A stretch of 64,000 nt of DNA from Allolobophora icterica (GCA_963556255.1 OY744608.1:66218672-66282671); one strand, 5' to 3'; counted from the first letter of the stretch, positions 41,466 to 53,020 are shown. The notes: a model not told the origin generated them from the letters alone. Translations and numbers: made by a program.

Positions 41466-42754
41466 CTAGTGTGATGGTGAAGCTGACCTCCAACCAGTTT
41501 GTTCTCTGCCCTCGAGTTTACCGTTCCATACTCCACTGGTCCAGACGCTTGATCAAAGTACCGCATGGGTACCCCGTACTCCAGTCCTCTCTTGCCACAG
41601 GGGAAGAGAAGTACGCGCTTGAAGGCCTCACGAAACTGACGATTGAAGATACTGTATATGACCGGGTTCATCGTACTGTTCACGTACCCAAGCCACGAGA
41701 ATACGGCGAAGACGAGCGGAGGTATACAAGCGGGGCAGAACGCCCCTACGATGTTAATCGTGAAGAAGGGTGTCCAGCAGAGCAGAAATACCCCCATGAT
41801 GATACCGAGGGTAATAGCGGCCTTGTGGTCGGACATTTTGTATACGGGGGTGCTGTTCACTGCTCCAGCCACCCCGCCTGGAGTGGTTACCCTCCGGTTG
41901 GGGCTGATCGACGCTGGGGAGTACTTGCACGTCAGGCGGATGTTTTCGACGTGTCGACGAGCATAGAGGTGAAGCCGGTAGTAGATGAAGATCATGGCGA
42001 AGCAGGGTAGGTAGAAGCTGATGGCGGATGAGAGGGTGGCGTAGAGTGGATTCAGTTCAAGGTGGCAGACGGTCTCGGATTCAGACGCAGAGATGGATGC
42101 ATTGTAGCCTATCTGGTGCCAGCCGAGCTGGATCGGGAGGAAGGATATGAGTCCGGACATGACCCAGATGACCCCAATTGCCAGTAGGACTCTTCGGTGC
42201 GTGATCCACGTCTCGTAGTGAAGCGGGTTGCGGATGTGGACGTAGCGATCTAGACTGATCGCGCAGAGGTTCAGGATCGAAGCAGTGGAGCACATCACGT
42301 CCGCGGACATCCAGATCTTGCAGACAACTGGTCCGAATATCCACCGACCCAGAACGTCGTTTACCACCGCAAAGGTCATGACCCCGGAAGCAACCATTGT
42401 GTCGGCAAGCGCCAACGACACCAGGAAATAGTTGCTCGTCTTTCGTAGAGTTCGGTCGGTCAAGATGGCAACGATGACGAGCAGGTTTCCGGCGACAGCG
42501 GAAATGACGAAAACGCATAGAACGATCCCTATGGCAACGCGCTCGGCAACGACTCGTCCGCCATTTTTGATCGTTGCGTCGTCATTGGCAACGAACAGTG
42601 ACCCCGTTGTGGAGTTTTCCATGGCCACTGACCAATCGGTGCAGTCCTTGCGGATGAACTCGATCGCCGCTAGGGGGCTTCCGTGCTCTGAATCAGTGGC
42701 GCCATCTGGGTAGCGAAAAAACACGACGTTCTTTCTGCAGTCGTTTCCGGTCAT
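41456..42754 (-). CDS. D1-like dopamine/biogenic-amine G-protein-coupled receptor, intronless
   Basis: 432 residues from ATG 42754 (the frame upstream starts at GTG). Seven membrane segments, TM1 from about residue 74. Class A marks: TM2 D118 (LALAD), TM3 D152 in SADVMCSTASILNLC (the amine-binding Asp), D169-R-Y, ISFLPIQLGW in TM4 (D1-like), TM5 serines S242, S243, S246 (SSAISFY), C326-W-T-P-F-F in TM6, N363-P-V-I-Y in TM7. The C145/C230 pair would bridge ECL1-ECL2. N-glycosylation NST at 47. The third loop is short, and a Cys in LLFPCG is a palmitoylation candidate. Gs-coupled catecholamine signalling at the cell surface is expected for the D1 group; ligand identity is inference. Its stop codon lies in the CCAAT minisatellite. 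Confidence 0.9.
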   Translation of the reverse strand: MTGNDCRKNVVFFRYPDGATDSEHGSPLAAIEFIRKDCTDWSVAMENSTTGSLFVANDDATIKNGGRVVAERVAIGIVLCVFVISAVAGNLLVIVAILTDRTLRKTSNYFLVSLALADTMVASGVMTFAVVNDVLGRWIFGPVVCKIWMSADVMCSTASILNLCAISLDRYVHIRNPLHYETWITHRRVLLAIGVIWVMSGLISFLPIQLGWHQIGYNASISASESETVCHLELNPLYATLSSAISFYLPCFAMIFIYYRLHLYARRHVENIRLTCKYSPASISPNRRVTTPGGVAGAVNSTPVYKMSDHKAAITLGIIMGVFLLCWTPFFTINIVGAFCPACIPPLVFAVFSWLGYVNSTMNPVIYSIFNRQFREAFKRVLLFPCGKRGLEYGVPMRYFDQASGPVEYGTVNSRAENKLVGGQLHHHTSCI

Positions 42755-43260
42755 TTTCCGCACGTGACCTCGGACACGTCGGACGACATCTATCGGAGAC
42801 CGGATGTAGTTCGCCTGTCACGTGTCGTGGATCTACTTCCGGTGAGGATCAAGAGAGCGGAGGGAATTGAGTTCAGCGAAATTAGGAGTTTATGCGATGA
42901 GAATATCAATCGACAGAGGGAGACACTTGATGGACGGGAGACTCCTGTCGACGAAACAAAGAACTACCGATCTTTCGTTTTCAACAGCAGCATATGCGCC
43001 TAAATAAACAAACGAAATTAAATAAATAGATAAACATATTCACATTTTATTAATAGATTTTGGTAGATATTAGTTTCCTCATATATTTTCGATATTCCTT
43101 GGTTCTGGTTCAGATGAAAGTCCATGGCAGTCACAAAATATCGTTAAACACTTTGTTAGTGAAATACCATGCTAGGTTTCGACACCTTTTAAATTGATTT
43201 TAACGATACTATATATAACAATTTATTTTATCGATTGTGATAATATGAGTTCCGGCTCTA
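42755..43260. other. Upstream region of the receptor gene; no other gene
   Basis: Presumed 5' UTR and promoter on the minus strand. The frame 42764-43003 (+) has no recognisable features. GATCA and CACGTGAC words near 42762 could be E-box-like sites, but I cannot assign a promoter. Confidence 0.4.
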
Positions 43261-43264
43261 TAAC

Positions 43265-43656
43265 TAAAGAATGTGATAATTATGGTGGATAAAACAGTGA
43301 AAAAACTGTCGCATATAATTATACTGTTAGGGACAAACATTTTTTTTATATTTTGTAAGGAAGTGCTCCCCAAACTTTAAATACCAATAACAACAAAAAC
43401 ATGAACATTAAGACAATCACTCGAATTCATAATAAATATTGTAACATGCAGTCGACATTAACGGCCAAGGCACTACAAGGCAGCCAAAGATGTCGTAAGC
43501 ACCAGAAACTACAAAACGGAAGTGATCGTTTTCCGCTTTATATAGCACCATTACTCTGACTGGAGAAGAGCTGTAATCAACGATGTTCATAAAATTGACA
43601 TCCGATGTTGTGTTAAATTCTCTAAGATCGTCTTCAACGGATTCAAGCACGGCAGT
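43265..43656 (+). repeat. Dispersed repeat R2, copy 1, leading into (GACA)n
   Basis: Contains AACATGAACATTAAGACAATCACTCG, GTCGACATTAACGGCCAAGGC and CATAAAATTGACATCCGATG (each longer word split), in the same order as in copies at 43905-44160 and 46830-47296. Like the 46830 copy it ends GCAGTGCAGACAGAC and runs into a GACA array. Confidence 0.75.
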
Positions 43657-43658
43657 GC

Positions 43659-43743
<85 letters not shown>

Positions 43744-43860
43744 CACAGACAGACACACAGACAGACACACGGACATACACACAGACAGACACACAGACAC
43801 AGAAACACACAGACACAGTAACACGCACACAGAAAAAAAACACACACACACACACGTTGG
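43657..43860. repeat. (GACA)n then (CA)-rich microsatellite
   Basis: GACA units to 43742, then CACAGACA mixtures and (CA)n up to about 43854. Confidence 0.95.
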
Positions 43861-43904
43861 ACACCTTTAAACCGCTGTTCTTTTGCGCTATATATATTCG
43901 CGAC

Positions 43905-44186
43905 GGACGTGCGGGAACGGTTTCTTCATCAAAGCAGTGACATGGTGGACTATGACAATAGTGGATAAACTTTTGTATGTATTTTTAGAAGCAAACATTA
44001 AGTATCATTTATTTTATACTGTGTGAGGGGCCATCGTCTTAGTCATGAGTGCTAACAAAATTCAATAAACAACAAGAACAACAACAACATGAATATTAAG
44101 ACAATAACTCGATTTCATAATCATTATTGTCACGCGGTCGACAGCAGGGCGGTCGACAGCAGGGCCGCCGACAGAAATTCCGGGCC
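43905..44186 (+). repeat. Dispersed repeat R2, copy 2
   Basis: Matches copy at 46830: GACATGGTGGACTATG, AATAGTGGA, GTCTTAGTCATGAGTGCT, AATAAACAACA, ATAACTCGATTTCATAAT, CGCGGTCGAC. Ends at the minisatellite at 44187. Confidence 0.75.
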
Positions 44187-44282
44187 TCTAGGCAGAACAG
44201 TCACGGGCCCCTAGGCAGGACAGTCACGGGCCCCTAGGCAGAACAGTCACGGGCCCCTAGGCAGGACAGTCACGGGTCTCTA
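44187..44282. repeat. 23-bp minisatellite, ~4 copies
   Basis: Unit CGGGCCCCTAGGCAGRACAGTCA repeated about four times, almost identical. Confidence 0.9.
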
Positions 44283-45115
44283 AACTATCTTTAGGCTTTA
44301 TATAAATGTAGCGTAGCTAATGATGAGGAGGTGGATGTATGTAGTAGGAGAGCATGTGGCATAGCCTACATGTAGGGTAATTGATGCTCGTGTCTGTAGC
44401 AGATCGGTTCGTGTTGTACGTTATTGGCGCGTCCCTAAGACGACCGGGCGGAGCACCTTCGTGCTTGATGACAAGCCCGGCCCCATGGCCATGGCCCGAA
44501 GAAAGACTAGACAACGTTCAGCAGCAGTTCGTAAGTTTATTTACGCTTTAGAATTACGACGATAAGTTCGAACTGCTGCTTCTACTATGACTCGTGACAA
44601 CTCTCTCTACCTGTTAAGCTCAGTCTCTGTTTATAGTCAAGTCAGTCGGTTGGGTTACTCGCATAGCTGTGTCTGATCATCCCTCTCCCTGTCTCTGTAT
44701 TCGTCTTCGTCCGTCTGTATATTCCTGTACACGTGGCATCTGGTCAGTTGGTCAGTGGTCTCGTACTTCAGACTAATCGGCGCCTTCGTGGTCTGGAATC
44801 TGTGCGTATGTTTGTCAGTCTGTGTGGTGTGAGTGCATGCATCCACCAATCAGCCGTGTCATTGAGTGCATGTCTTCCAATGATAATCAGGCTCCTTAGA
44901 AGTTAACCACTCAATATTTCCATTCGTTCAAAAAATGTGATGCTCCTGAATCAAGCCTTTACAAAGCAATGTGTAAAAATGCAAAGTTAAAACAACAAAT
45001 TATCAAAAGAAATAACCATGAAAACAAATGCGATGTATCGCTAAGGCAAAGATCAACAATAATTCGGATTGTGATCCGTTTGGACGTTACGTTTCATTAC
45101 GTGTCTAGACGTCGC
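44283..45115. other. No gene recognised
   Basis: Unrecognised sequence with some CTGTCTCTGT/GTCTGT stretches near 44690-44830. No supported gene. Confidence 0.45.
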
Positions 45116-45292
45116 CAGGGGCGTCTATCCCCCTTAAGTAATTGGAGCAACTTCCCCTTCCCGCCTCTTCTTCCCCCCTGTGCCGACCTTCCCCCCTTAA
45201 TTGTGGCACACACTGGCAAAATCTCCCTCCCCCTATTTCTTGGATGGAGCATTAAATTTTGCTCCAAGGTTTCTATGGTGTAGACGCCCCTG
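45116..45292. mobile_element. hAT-type miniature element (177 bp), TSD GACGTYGC
   Basis: Starts CAGGGGCGTCTATCC and ends TAGACGCCCCTG; flanks GACGTCGC (45108-45115) and GACGTTGC (45293-45300) match at 7 of 8. Non-coding. Same family as 5628-5788. Confidence 0.82.
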
Positions 45293-45790
45293 GACGTTGC
45301 TTAGGGAGCGCTATATCAGCTTCTCTCTCTCTTTGTGCTATCGGCTCTAGGAGCCCTAGCGATCGTCATGCTACACAGTCTCCGTTGCCGTCTTGCTACT
45401 TCTCCCAGTAGCCCTTGAGTCGCGCTTTGGCCTGGGAGTCCCTCCTCAGCGCTCCGGCCTGGGAGTCCCTCCATCCGCGACCATCGGCGTGGTTTGGTGT
45501 GTCGCATGACGATTTTCTTGGCATGATTAACAGGGGTGGTTTGCCATTGCCTTCCCCTGGTTTTGCCTGCCGTGCCCGTTCGTTCCCCTTCCTAGGAAGG
45601 GTACCAACGGTCCGCACCACGAGAAGGTGGGCACGGAGGACTTTGGTTCACCAGCCCAGGTCGGATCCGAGTCTACGCTCATCAGAGTCGTCGGTCAGGT
45701 CGCCTCCCTGCTTTACTCTGTTACAGAGTGACTGGTGAACCTTTGCGGCTTACTCTATTGATAATTAATTATTGTCGCGTGCCGTCGACG
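45293..45790. other. No gene recognised; short tandem GGCCTGGGAGTCCCTCC
   Basis: GGCCTGGGAGTCCCTCC occurs at about 45430 and 45460. The frame 45415-45738 is unsupported. The end (GTCGCGTGCCGTCGACGTTA) is the start of an R2 copy that the following SINE interrupts. Confidence 0.45.
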
Positions 45791-45793
45791 TTA

Positions 45794-46006
45794 ATAATAA
45801 TAATAATATTTATTCTTTAATTAAGCGCCTGCAAACGCACTGCGCTGTACATGTACATGTTATGCGATAAATCTTAACTACTAACAGAACAGACAGCCTG
45901 CAATACACGGCGCAAATTGCAGCCTACAAAGCATGTCCGCCTATGGGACTCGATCTCTGTACCTCTCGCACTCTACGCCAGATGTTATCCAATGCGCTAT
46001 TTGTTT
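45794..46006 (-). mobile_element. tRNA-derived SINE, family C, minus copy, nested in R2
   Basis: Complement of the 39052-39242 SINE, including GGACTCGATCTCTGTACC (box B complement) and the AAT-rich tail at 45794. CGTTA flanks both ends (45789-45793 and 46007-46011). The host sequence GTCGACGTTA resumes as GTTAACGGCC after the SINE, matching the uninterrupted R2 copy near 47066. Confidence 0.83.
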
Positions 46007-46150
46007 CGTTAACGGCCAGGGCAGCCAAAAGATGTCGTACAAAACATACCTGTAAACTACAAAATGAATTTATGAACCGCAGTGCAAACATACAGACAGA
46101 CAGACAGACAGAAAGACAGACAGACACACACACACACCCACACACTCAGA
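46007..46150 (+). repeat. R2 copy 3 (remnant) ending in short (GACA)n/(CA)n
   Basis: AACGGCCAGGGCAGCC, AAGATGTCGTA and ATGAACCGCAGTGCA precede a short GACA/CA array at 46091-46145. Confidence 0.7.
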
Positions 46151-46203
46151 GACACACAAAAGACCCAGACACACAGACACGCACACAGAGTCACACATAT
46201 ATA

Positions 46204-46488
46204 CAGTGCTTTTTCAGCCGGACCGCGCCGGAACGGCGTTCCGGCACCTTTTTTCAGCTACTAAAAAATAATTTATTTACTTTAATAATAAAAACAACAA
46301 TTTAGTTATTTTAATTTAATTTCAGTGCTGTGAACTGTTTTCAGTGTTTATTGAGACCCCTCCCAACTCCCAATCCTGTTTTTCTCGGGATTTTTGTCCT
46401 TCCATAATTGTTCAGTTCCGGAACTTATTGTTCAGTTCCGGAACTTATTGTTCAGTTCCGGAACCTTTTTTCTAGAAAAAAAGCACTG
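46204..46488. mobile_element. hAT-type miniature element, copy 1, TSD CATATATA
   Basis: CAGTGCTTTTT at 46204 and AAAAAAAGCACTG ending 46488, with CATATATA at 46196-46203 and 46489-46496. A GGAACGGCGTTCC palindrome lies near the left end. A 20-bp unit (TTGTTCAGTTCCGGAACTTA) is present three times near the right end. Confidence 0.9.
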
Positions 46489-46496
46489 CATATATA

Positions 46497-46819
46497 TATA
46501 TGTACATTTAAATATATATAAAGCAACCTCAGAGATGTCAGCGTCTCCATTGACGCACGTAAAAACTGTATTATATTGGGCCTAATAATTATAAATAAGA
46601 TGTCCTGCTGCAAACAAGTGTTAAAGGATTCGGAAAGTGCTTTTTTGCTGACGTGAAAACATGTCCGCGAGAGACATAGAAACGTTGAGAACTGTTCAGA
46701 AAAGCATTCCAGTATCAACGTCAACGGTGTCTGATGCCGCAAGATGTCATTAAGCAATGGATAATACAGAGCTTCATTGGACACCTTCAAAACACTTTTC
46801 TTCGGTGCTATGTATTCTC
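46497..46819. other. No gene recognised
   Basis: Short unrecognised sequence with AAGATGTCATTAAGCAATGG and TTGGACACCTTCAAAACAC words that also appear in the 48.9-52 kb repeats. Confidence 0.45.
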
Positions 46820-46829
46820 GTCGGCCGCT

Positions 46830-47296
46830 TGTCTATCGTTGAAAATTTGGGATGGCTATTTGTTTCGATGAAAGGGTATGACATGGTGGACTATGGCAAT
46901 AGTGGAAAAAAATGTGTATAAATATTTTCAGAGACAAACATTTTATAGCATGTATACCGTGTAAGGGAGCCATCATCTTAGTCATGAGTGCTCCCCCAAA
47001 CTCCAATAAACAACAACATGAATAGTAAGGTAATAACTCGATTTCATAATAATTTTTGTTACGCGGTCGACGTCAACGGCCAAGGCTGCCACAGGATTGT
47101 AATTGTAATTAGTAAGATGCCGTAAAACAATGGAAGCTATTAAAGCAGAAGTGATGGCTTGATTCGCTTCCCATTTTATATAGCGCCGTTAATCTGCCTG
47201 GAGGAGGACTGTAATCAAAGACGCTCATAAAATTGACATCCAATGTCGTGTTAAATTATTATGAGATCGTCTTCTACGATTAATGGACCGCAGTGC
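46830..47296 (+). repeat. Dispersed repeat R2, copy 4 (most complete), leading into (GACA)n
   Basis: Holds the words of copies 1 and 2 in order: GACATGGTGGACTATGGCA, AATAGTGGA, CTTAGTCATGAGTGCTC, AATAAACAACA, TAACTCGATTTCATAAT, GCGGTCGACGTCAACGGCC, GCCGTTAATCTGCC, AAAATTGACATCCAATGTCG, GACCGCAGTGCA. Confidence 0.78.
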
Positions 47297-47430
<134 letters not shown>

Positions 47431-47710
47431 AGGCAGACAGACAGACGCACGTGCATAATTATGGACAAGCGGATGTACAGAAACACAGGCAGGCAGACGG
47501 AAAAACAGAAAAACAGAAAGTCCGACAAATAGGCTGACATTAAGGCATACAGAAAGACACATTTCTAGAACGACAGGCAGACAAACACGTAATGATAGAG
47601 ATATAGATATATAATCAGACATACAGACGGACGGACGAATAGAAAGATAGACTAAGTCACGCGGGCAGGGAGAGCAAGAAAGAGGAGAGAAAGAGAGCAA
47701 GAAAGAGGAG

Positions 47711-48190
<480 letters not shown>

Positions 48191-48191
48191 T

Positions 48192-48275
<84 letters not shown>

Positions 48276-48660
48276 GCTCTTGTAATAATGATGCTGATAT
48301 TAGTAGTAGTCGTAGTAGTAGTAGTGGGAGTAGTTGTAACAATGACGATGATGATGTTAATAATTTGGCGTCGACGACAATGATGATAATGATGATGATA
48401 GTAGTAGTAGCGCGGTGGTAGCAATGACGATGATGATGATGATGATGATGATGACGATGATGATGATGATGATGATGAACATGCTGAGGAGGATGAGGAT
48501 GGTGGTGATAATATTGGTAAGAATATATTGATGATAATAATGTCTTGATGATGATAATGAGGAGAGGAGATGACGACCATGACGTGTGATGAGTGACGTA
48601 GGCTAATGATGAGTGACCTAATGATGAATGACGATGATGATGATATCGAGAACGCCGACG
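48192..48660. repeat. (ATG)n/(GAT)n trinucleotide region
   Basis: Perfect ATG repeats at 48192-48274, then interrupted GTA, GAT and ATG trinucleotides to about 48650. The 165-aa minus frame through it is an artefact. Confidence 0.93.
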
Positions 48661-49095
48661 ATGAAGAGGCAGCCATTTCTGGTGTTGATCTCTTGGCGGA
48701 TGTTTAGTGCCTTGTTTTGGCTGTTGCTGGTTGGAAGCCTGGGGCTAAAGGAGGAGAGTAACGTTAAACATCTTTATCATGACACGGGTCGTTAAGCATG
48801 GAGTACCCATTGCCTTCTAGATAAACAACCAGGAGTACAGCAAACGAAACTGTGGATGAAAGACAACTGAAAATGAACAGTACTGAAGTACATGTATGTT
48901 AATGAACTGTAAAGACGTAGGTATAAGATGTCGTTAAACAATGGATTACTACTACTACGAACCAAACTATACAAATGATCACATACAATAACCCCAAGAT
49001 GTCACTAAATAGTCTACGCTACATACTCTCATTAGACACCTTTAGAATGCTTTCAACCAAGGCTATGTATACAGAGATCCGAGCTCTTTTTTCAA
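48661..49095. repeat. Dispersed GTCGTTAAAC family and flank of the retroelement insertion
   Basis: GTAACGTTAAACATC, GACACGGGTCGTTAAG and ATAAGATGTCGTTAAAC place this in the dispersed family. The end (AAATAGTCTACGCTACATAC, ATTAGACACCTTTAGAATGC) matches 50660-50710 and 51880-51925, so the retroelement entered a further copy of that duplicated unit. Confidence 0.6.
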
Positions 49096-50190
49096 GTTAA
49101 AGATAGAGCTCATGAAACACTTTGGACAACAATGATCGAAATGGGGTTCCCAGGGCATATCATAAATTTGCTTACACAACTGTATAAGAAACAAAAAGCA
49201 AGCGTCAAAGTGGCAGAAATGTTATCGAAAGAATTCAGAGTCAGACGGGGAGTGAGACAGGGTTGCGTCTTGTCCCCAAGTTTGTTCAACATCTTGGCGG
49301 AGAGAGTGATGAGGGAAACTTTGGAGGGATTTGAGGGAGGAATACAGATAGGGGGGAGGCGGTTGACAAACTTACAGTACGCCGATGACATTGTATTACT
49401 GACAAACTCGGAGAGTGAATTACAGTTGCTGATAGAGAAACTAGACAGGACAGGAAAGAAATATGGTATGCAGATTAATATAGGAAAGACGAAAGTTATG
49501 ACAACAACAGAAACCAAATGTACAATCAGGATTAATCAGGAGGAACTAGAACAGGTGGACAGATTTACGTACCTGGGTTCAACGATTGATGAAAACAGCG
49601 GCTGCGGTACAGAGATCACAACACGTTTAGCAAAGGGTTATGCAGTAGCTACGGACCTCAAAAGGATATGGAGGAGTCATGATCTAACAAATAAAACGAA
49701 GCTAAAGTTGTGGAAGACACCGGTTTGGCCTGTGGCCATATATGGATGCGAGAGCTGGACATTGAGGAAGGAGGAGGCAAGAAGAATAGAGGCATTCGAG
49801 ATGAAGTGTTTGAGATTGATTATGAATATATCTTGGACGGAAATGCAGTCAAATGAATGGGTATTGGAAGCAGCAGGAGTAGAGAGGAATTTACCGAGGA
49901 CGGTGAAGGAAAGAAAAATGATATATTTTGGACACGTCATGAGAAGAGAAGGAGCATGCATGGAGAAAGACATCATACAGGGCACACTGCCGGGAGCCCG
50001 GAAAAGAGGAAGACCGAGAACAAACTGGCTGGGCAATATAGAAGAATGGACGGGATTGGCAATGGGAGAATTGTTAAGACTGACGGAGGACAGGAGGCGT
50101 TGGAGGAACATTGTGCATGATGCGGCCGAACCTCGAACCGAGGATGGCTGAGAGCAGAGCAGAGCAGATAGAGCCTATGTTATGTAGAAT
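49096..50190 (+). mobile_element. 5'-truncated non-LTR retrotransposon
   Basis: Begins abruptly within a reverse-transcriptase coding region (upstream of 49132 the frame reads KDRAHETLW, an eroded KAFD-type motif). It contains one open frame to 50151 and a short 3' UTR with GAGCA repeats (near 50152-50167). Host repeat sequence flanks both ends. 5' truncation is usual for target-primed reverse transcription. Confidence 0.8.
49132..50151 (+). CDS. Reverse transcriptase C-terminal part (non-LTR), truncated
   Basis: 339 residues still open. RT motifs: RRGVRQGCVLSPSLFN (about 39-54), LQYADDIVLL with the catalytic YADD (about 82-91), GKTKVM, and the thumb-like TYLGSTI (about 139-145). The C-terminal part carries IYGCESWTL, the conserved TVKERKMIYFGHVMRRE and GRPRTNW segments. 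The fingers/KAFD part and the endonuclease are missing, so the copy cannot be autonomous. The lack of stop codons suggests a recent insertion. Confidence 0.85.
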   Translation: MIEMGFPGHIINLLTQLYKKQKASVKVAEMLSKEFRVRRGVRQGCVLSPSLFNILAERVMRETLEGFEGGIQIGGRRLTNLQYADDIVLLTNSESELQLLIEKLDRTGKKYGMQINIGKTKVMTTTETKCTIRINQEELEQVDRFTYLGSTIDENSGCGTEITTRLAKGYAVATDLKRIWRSHDLTNKTKLKLWKTPVWPVAIYGCESWTLRKEEARRIEAFEMKCLRLIMNISWTEMQSNEWVLEAAGVERNLPRTVKERKMIYFGHVMRREGACMEKDIIQGTLPGARKRGRPRTNWLGNIEEWTGLAMGELLRLTEDRRRWRNIVHDAAEPRTEDG

Positions 50191-50218
50191 GTAGATCAAC
50201 TTTTTCCGACATACAAAG

Positions 50219-51285
50219 CACAAACTTTTCAAACACCACGCACTGGATTGAACCTGTGACCATAGACGTAGCCACATTGAGCCTTGTGCTTTTTAAGATT
50301 TAAAAAATTTTCCGTGGGTTATACCTCCGCACCCCTACTACACCCGGATGTCTCCCGGAGAGTTGCCTCCTCTTGAGTGTAAGTCTGGTTACGTCACTTT
50401 CTGTGACAATGCAGTTTTACTTAACAATCAAGTTAAGTAAATCTGCAATAAATAAATAAATTGGATAAATTAAATTCATGACTCTTATCTAACCCCACTG
50501 AATTTTAAACTCGAAGCAGTCTGTTACCACGGGTACGTGAACTCTGCGGGTTCAACCCCTGCAGGTTTCACAGACGTCGGACGCATTGTAGGAAGCAACA
50601 AATGAGGTCATGTGAGGTCAACGTCAGCGACGTCGGTAACCATAAGATGCCGCTAATAGTCTACAATACGCGCTGTCATTAGACACCTTTAGAACGCTTT
50701 CAACGACGCCATATATAAAGAGATAAGCACTGGCTATGTATATATTATATTTGGAATAATTTTATACAAGTCCTATGGGTAGAGTCATAATGCATTCAAA
50801 CAACCACACATACATGCATGTGTGAAATAGAAGTGTATACATAATATTATATTTACAATTTACATACATGCATATGTGCATATGATTCACATATACATGT
50901 ATGTTCCCTTTATGAGTGTACGATTGTAATGTATACGGTGCTCTGAAGGTTACCTAGTATCTAACGACATAAGCCTTTTGGTCGTTCTCTACCTCTCTTC
51001 TGTAAGCGTTTGAAAACCATTTTGTTCGATCCTGGTTTTCCATCCTTAGGTCGTTTTCTTGAAGAGACGCAATAGAAATCTCTGATTACACTAAATTACA
51101 TTACATTACAAGTACGGGCCTACATGCTCAAATTACAATAACATAGATTTTTCAAAATTGTGGTCGCTCCCGAGAAATCCTCACAAATTCGGAAAATCGT
51201 GGTTCAATGTTGCATCGGAAGTGCTAAATTATTTTGGTTTGAACCGCGTGTTTCTAACACAATAACTGAATAATTGCAACACCTC
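50219..51285 (+). repeat. ~0.9-1.0-kb unit, tandem copy 1
   Basis: Pairs with 51580-52480. Shared in order: CAATCAAGTTAAGTAAATCTGC, TTCATGACTCTTATCT, GTTTCACAGACGT, GTAGGAAGCAACAAATGAGG, CATTCAAACAACCACACATAC, TGTAATGTATACGGTGCTCTG, AATTACAATAACATA, TTTTCAAAATTGTGG, AGAAATCCTC, TAAATTATTTTGGTTT (some split by changes). Copy 1 has an extra ~145 bp near 50260-50403. Confidence 0.85.
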
Positions 51286-51579
51286 ACTGAAGCCTCAGTA
51301 AAGGAGGAGGGTGACGCTAGTCGTCTTTCTTATGACACAGAGTCGTTAAACAGAAACTAAACACCTACTTAACATTAAATAAATGTACTATGGTAAGGTC
51401 AACGTCTACTGCTCTAACTACCACAGGATGTCGCTAAGTGCTGAAAAATACATTGCTCTGATTAAACACCTTTAGAACGATTTCGACAAACGGTATATAT
51501 GTAACGTCTTTTCACGCGAACCAAATATCTTCTCAGATAACGGATATAAATATGAACGTTTAACGACATAATTATAAGG
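51286..51579. repeat. GTCGTTAAAC-family copy between the tandem units
   Basis: AAAGGAGGAGGGTGACGCTAGTC near 51300 followed by GACACAGAGTCGTTAAAC, then another AGGATGTCGCTAAGTG and an ACACCTTTAGAACG word. Confidence 0.6.
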
Positions 51580-52480
51580 CTGTACATTTTCAAACGCGAT
51601 GCCCTGAATTCAACCTGTAACAATGCAGTATTACCTAACAATCAAGTTAAGTAAATCTGCAATAAATAAATTAAATGGATAAATTAAATTCATGACTCTT
51701 ATCTGACCCCACAGGATTCGAAACTAGAAGCAATCTTTTACAAAGGGAACGTGAACTCTCGGGGTTCAACCGCTCAGGTTTCACAGACGTATGACATGTC
51801 TGTAGGAAGCAACAAATGAGGTCATGTAAGGTCAACATAAACGACACCGGTAACCACAATCCCGTTTCTAAATAGTCTACAATAAAGGCTCTCGTTAAAC
51901 ACCATCGGAACGCTTTCAACCGACGCTATATATTCAGAGATCAGGACACTCTATTATGTGAGTGTAGACAGTCCTGCATTTAAACAACCACACATACATG
52001 CATGATTGCGTGAAATAGAAGTATATAATATATATATTATACTTTACATACATGCATATGTGCCGATGATGTACATAAATGTATGTTCCCTTTATGAGCA
52101 TACGATTGTAATGTATACGGTGCTCTGAAGGTTACCCAGCATCTAACGTCATGAGCTCCTCGGTCTTCATTATTTTACTGTATACCTCTCTTCTGTAAGA
52201 GTTGGAAAACCGTTTTCTTCGATCCTGATCTGCCATCGTTAGGTCATTTTCTTGAAGAGGCGCTATATAAATCTCTGATTACATTACATTACATCACATT
52301 ACAAGTACGGACCTGCATGCTGAAATTACAATAACATATATTTTTCAAAATTGTGGCCGTTCACGAGAAATCCTCTCAAAGTCGGAAAATTTTGGTTCAA
52401 TGTTGTATCGGATGCGGTAAATTATTTTGGTTTAGCCCACGTATTTTATAACACAACAATAAATAATCGCAACATATCAC
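51580..52480 (+). repeat. ~0.9-1.0-kb unit, tandem copy 2
   Basis: Second copy of 50219-51285, moderately diverged, lacking the 145-bp insert. Includes GAGGCGCTATATAAATCTCTG followed by an ATTACATTACAT run near 52255-52300. Confidence 0.85.
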
Positions 52481-52752
52481 GCGAGAAGTTTCTTAAATGG
52501 AGAGAGTTAGACTTAGATCTTGCATAGAAGTTAGATATACGATATAAACTAATTAGACTTCAACATAAATTATACATAGGGCCATAGGGTTCTGCGTGAA
52601 TGCGGGAGCTCCCCAGTGGTGACTGGATCTTCTACTTATCTTAGAACTGTTAGCTCATTGCACTTGCAATTAGTAACTTCTGTCTAATGCACTAGACATC
52701 AAACGATGGCCGACCAAAACTAAGCGGTAATGAGGTCAATATCCAGAAGATC

Positions 52753-53020
52753 CAGTGCTTTCTTTCAGCCGGAACGCGCCGGAACGGCGTTCCGGCACCT
52801 TTTTTCAGCTACTAAAAAATAAATTTATTTACTTTAATGGTAAAAACAATAATTTAGTTATTTTACTTTAATGTCAGTGTTGTGAACTGTTTTCAGTGTT
52901 CATTGAGACCCCTCTCAACCCCCAATCCCGTTTTTCTCGAGGTTTAAGCCCTTCCATGATTGTTCAGTTCCGGAACCTATTGTTCAGTTCCGGAACTTTT
53001 TTTCTAGAAAAAAAGCACTG
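52753..53020. mobile_element. hAT-type miniature element, copy 2, TSD AGAAGATC
   Basis: Near identical to 46204-46488. Perfect 8-bp duplication AGAAGATC at 52745-52752 and 53021-53028. The 20-bp TTGTTCAGTTCCGGAAC unit is present twice here instead of three times. Confidence 0.93.

Noticed and set aside
42081..42518. 145-aa minus-strand frame inside the receptor
   Set aside because: Alternative-frame shadow of the receptor gene.
41456..42763. Receptor start at 42763
   Set aside because: That codon is GTG; the first ATG is at 42754.
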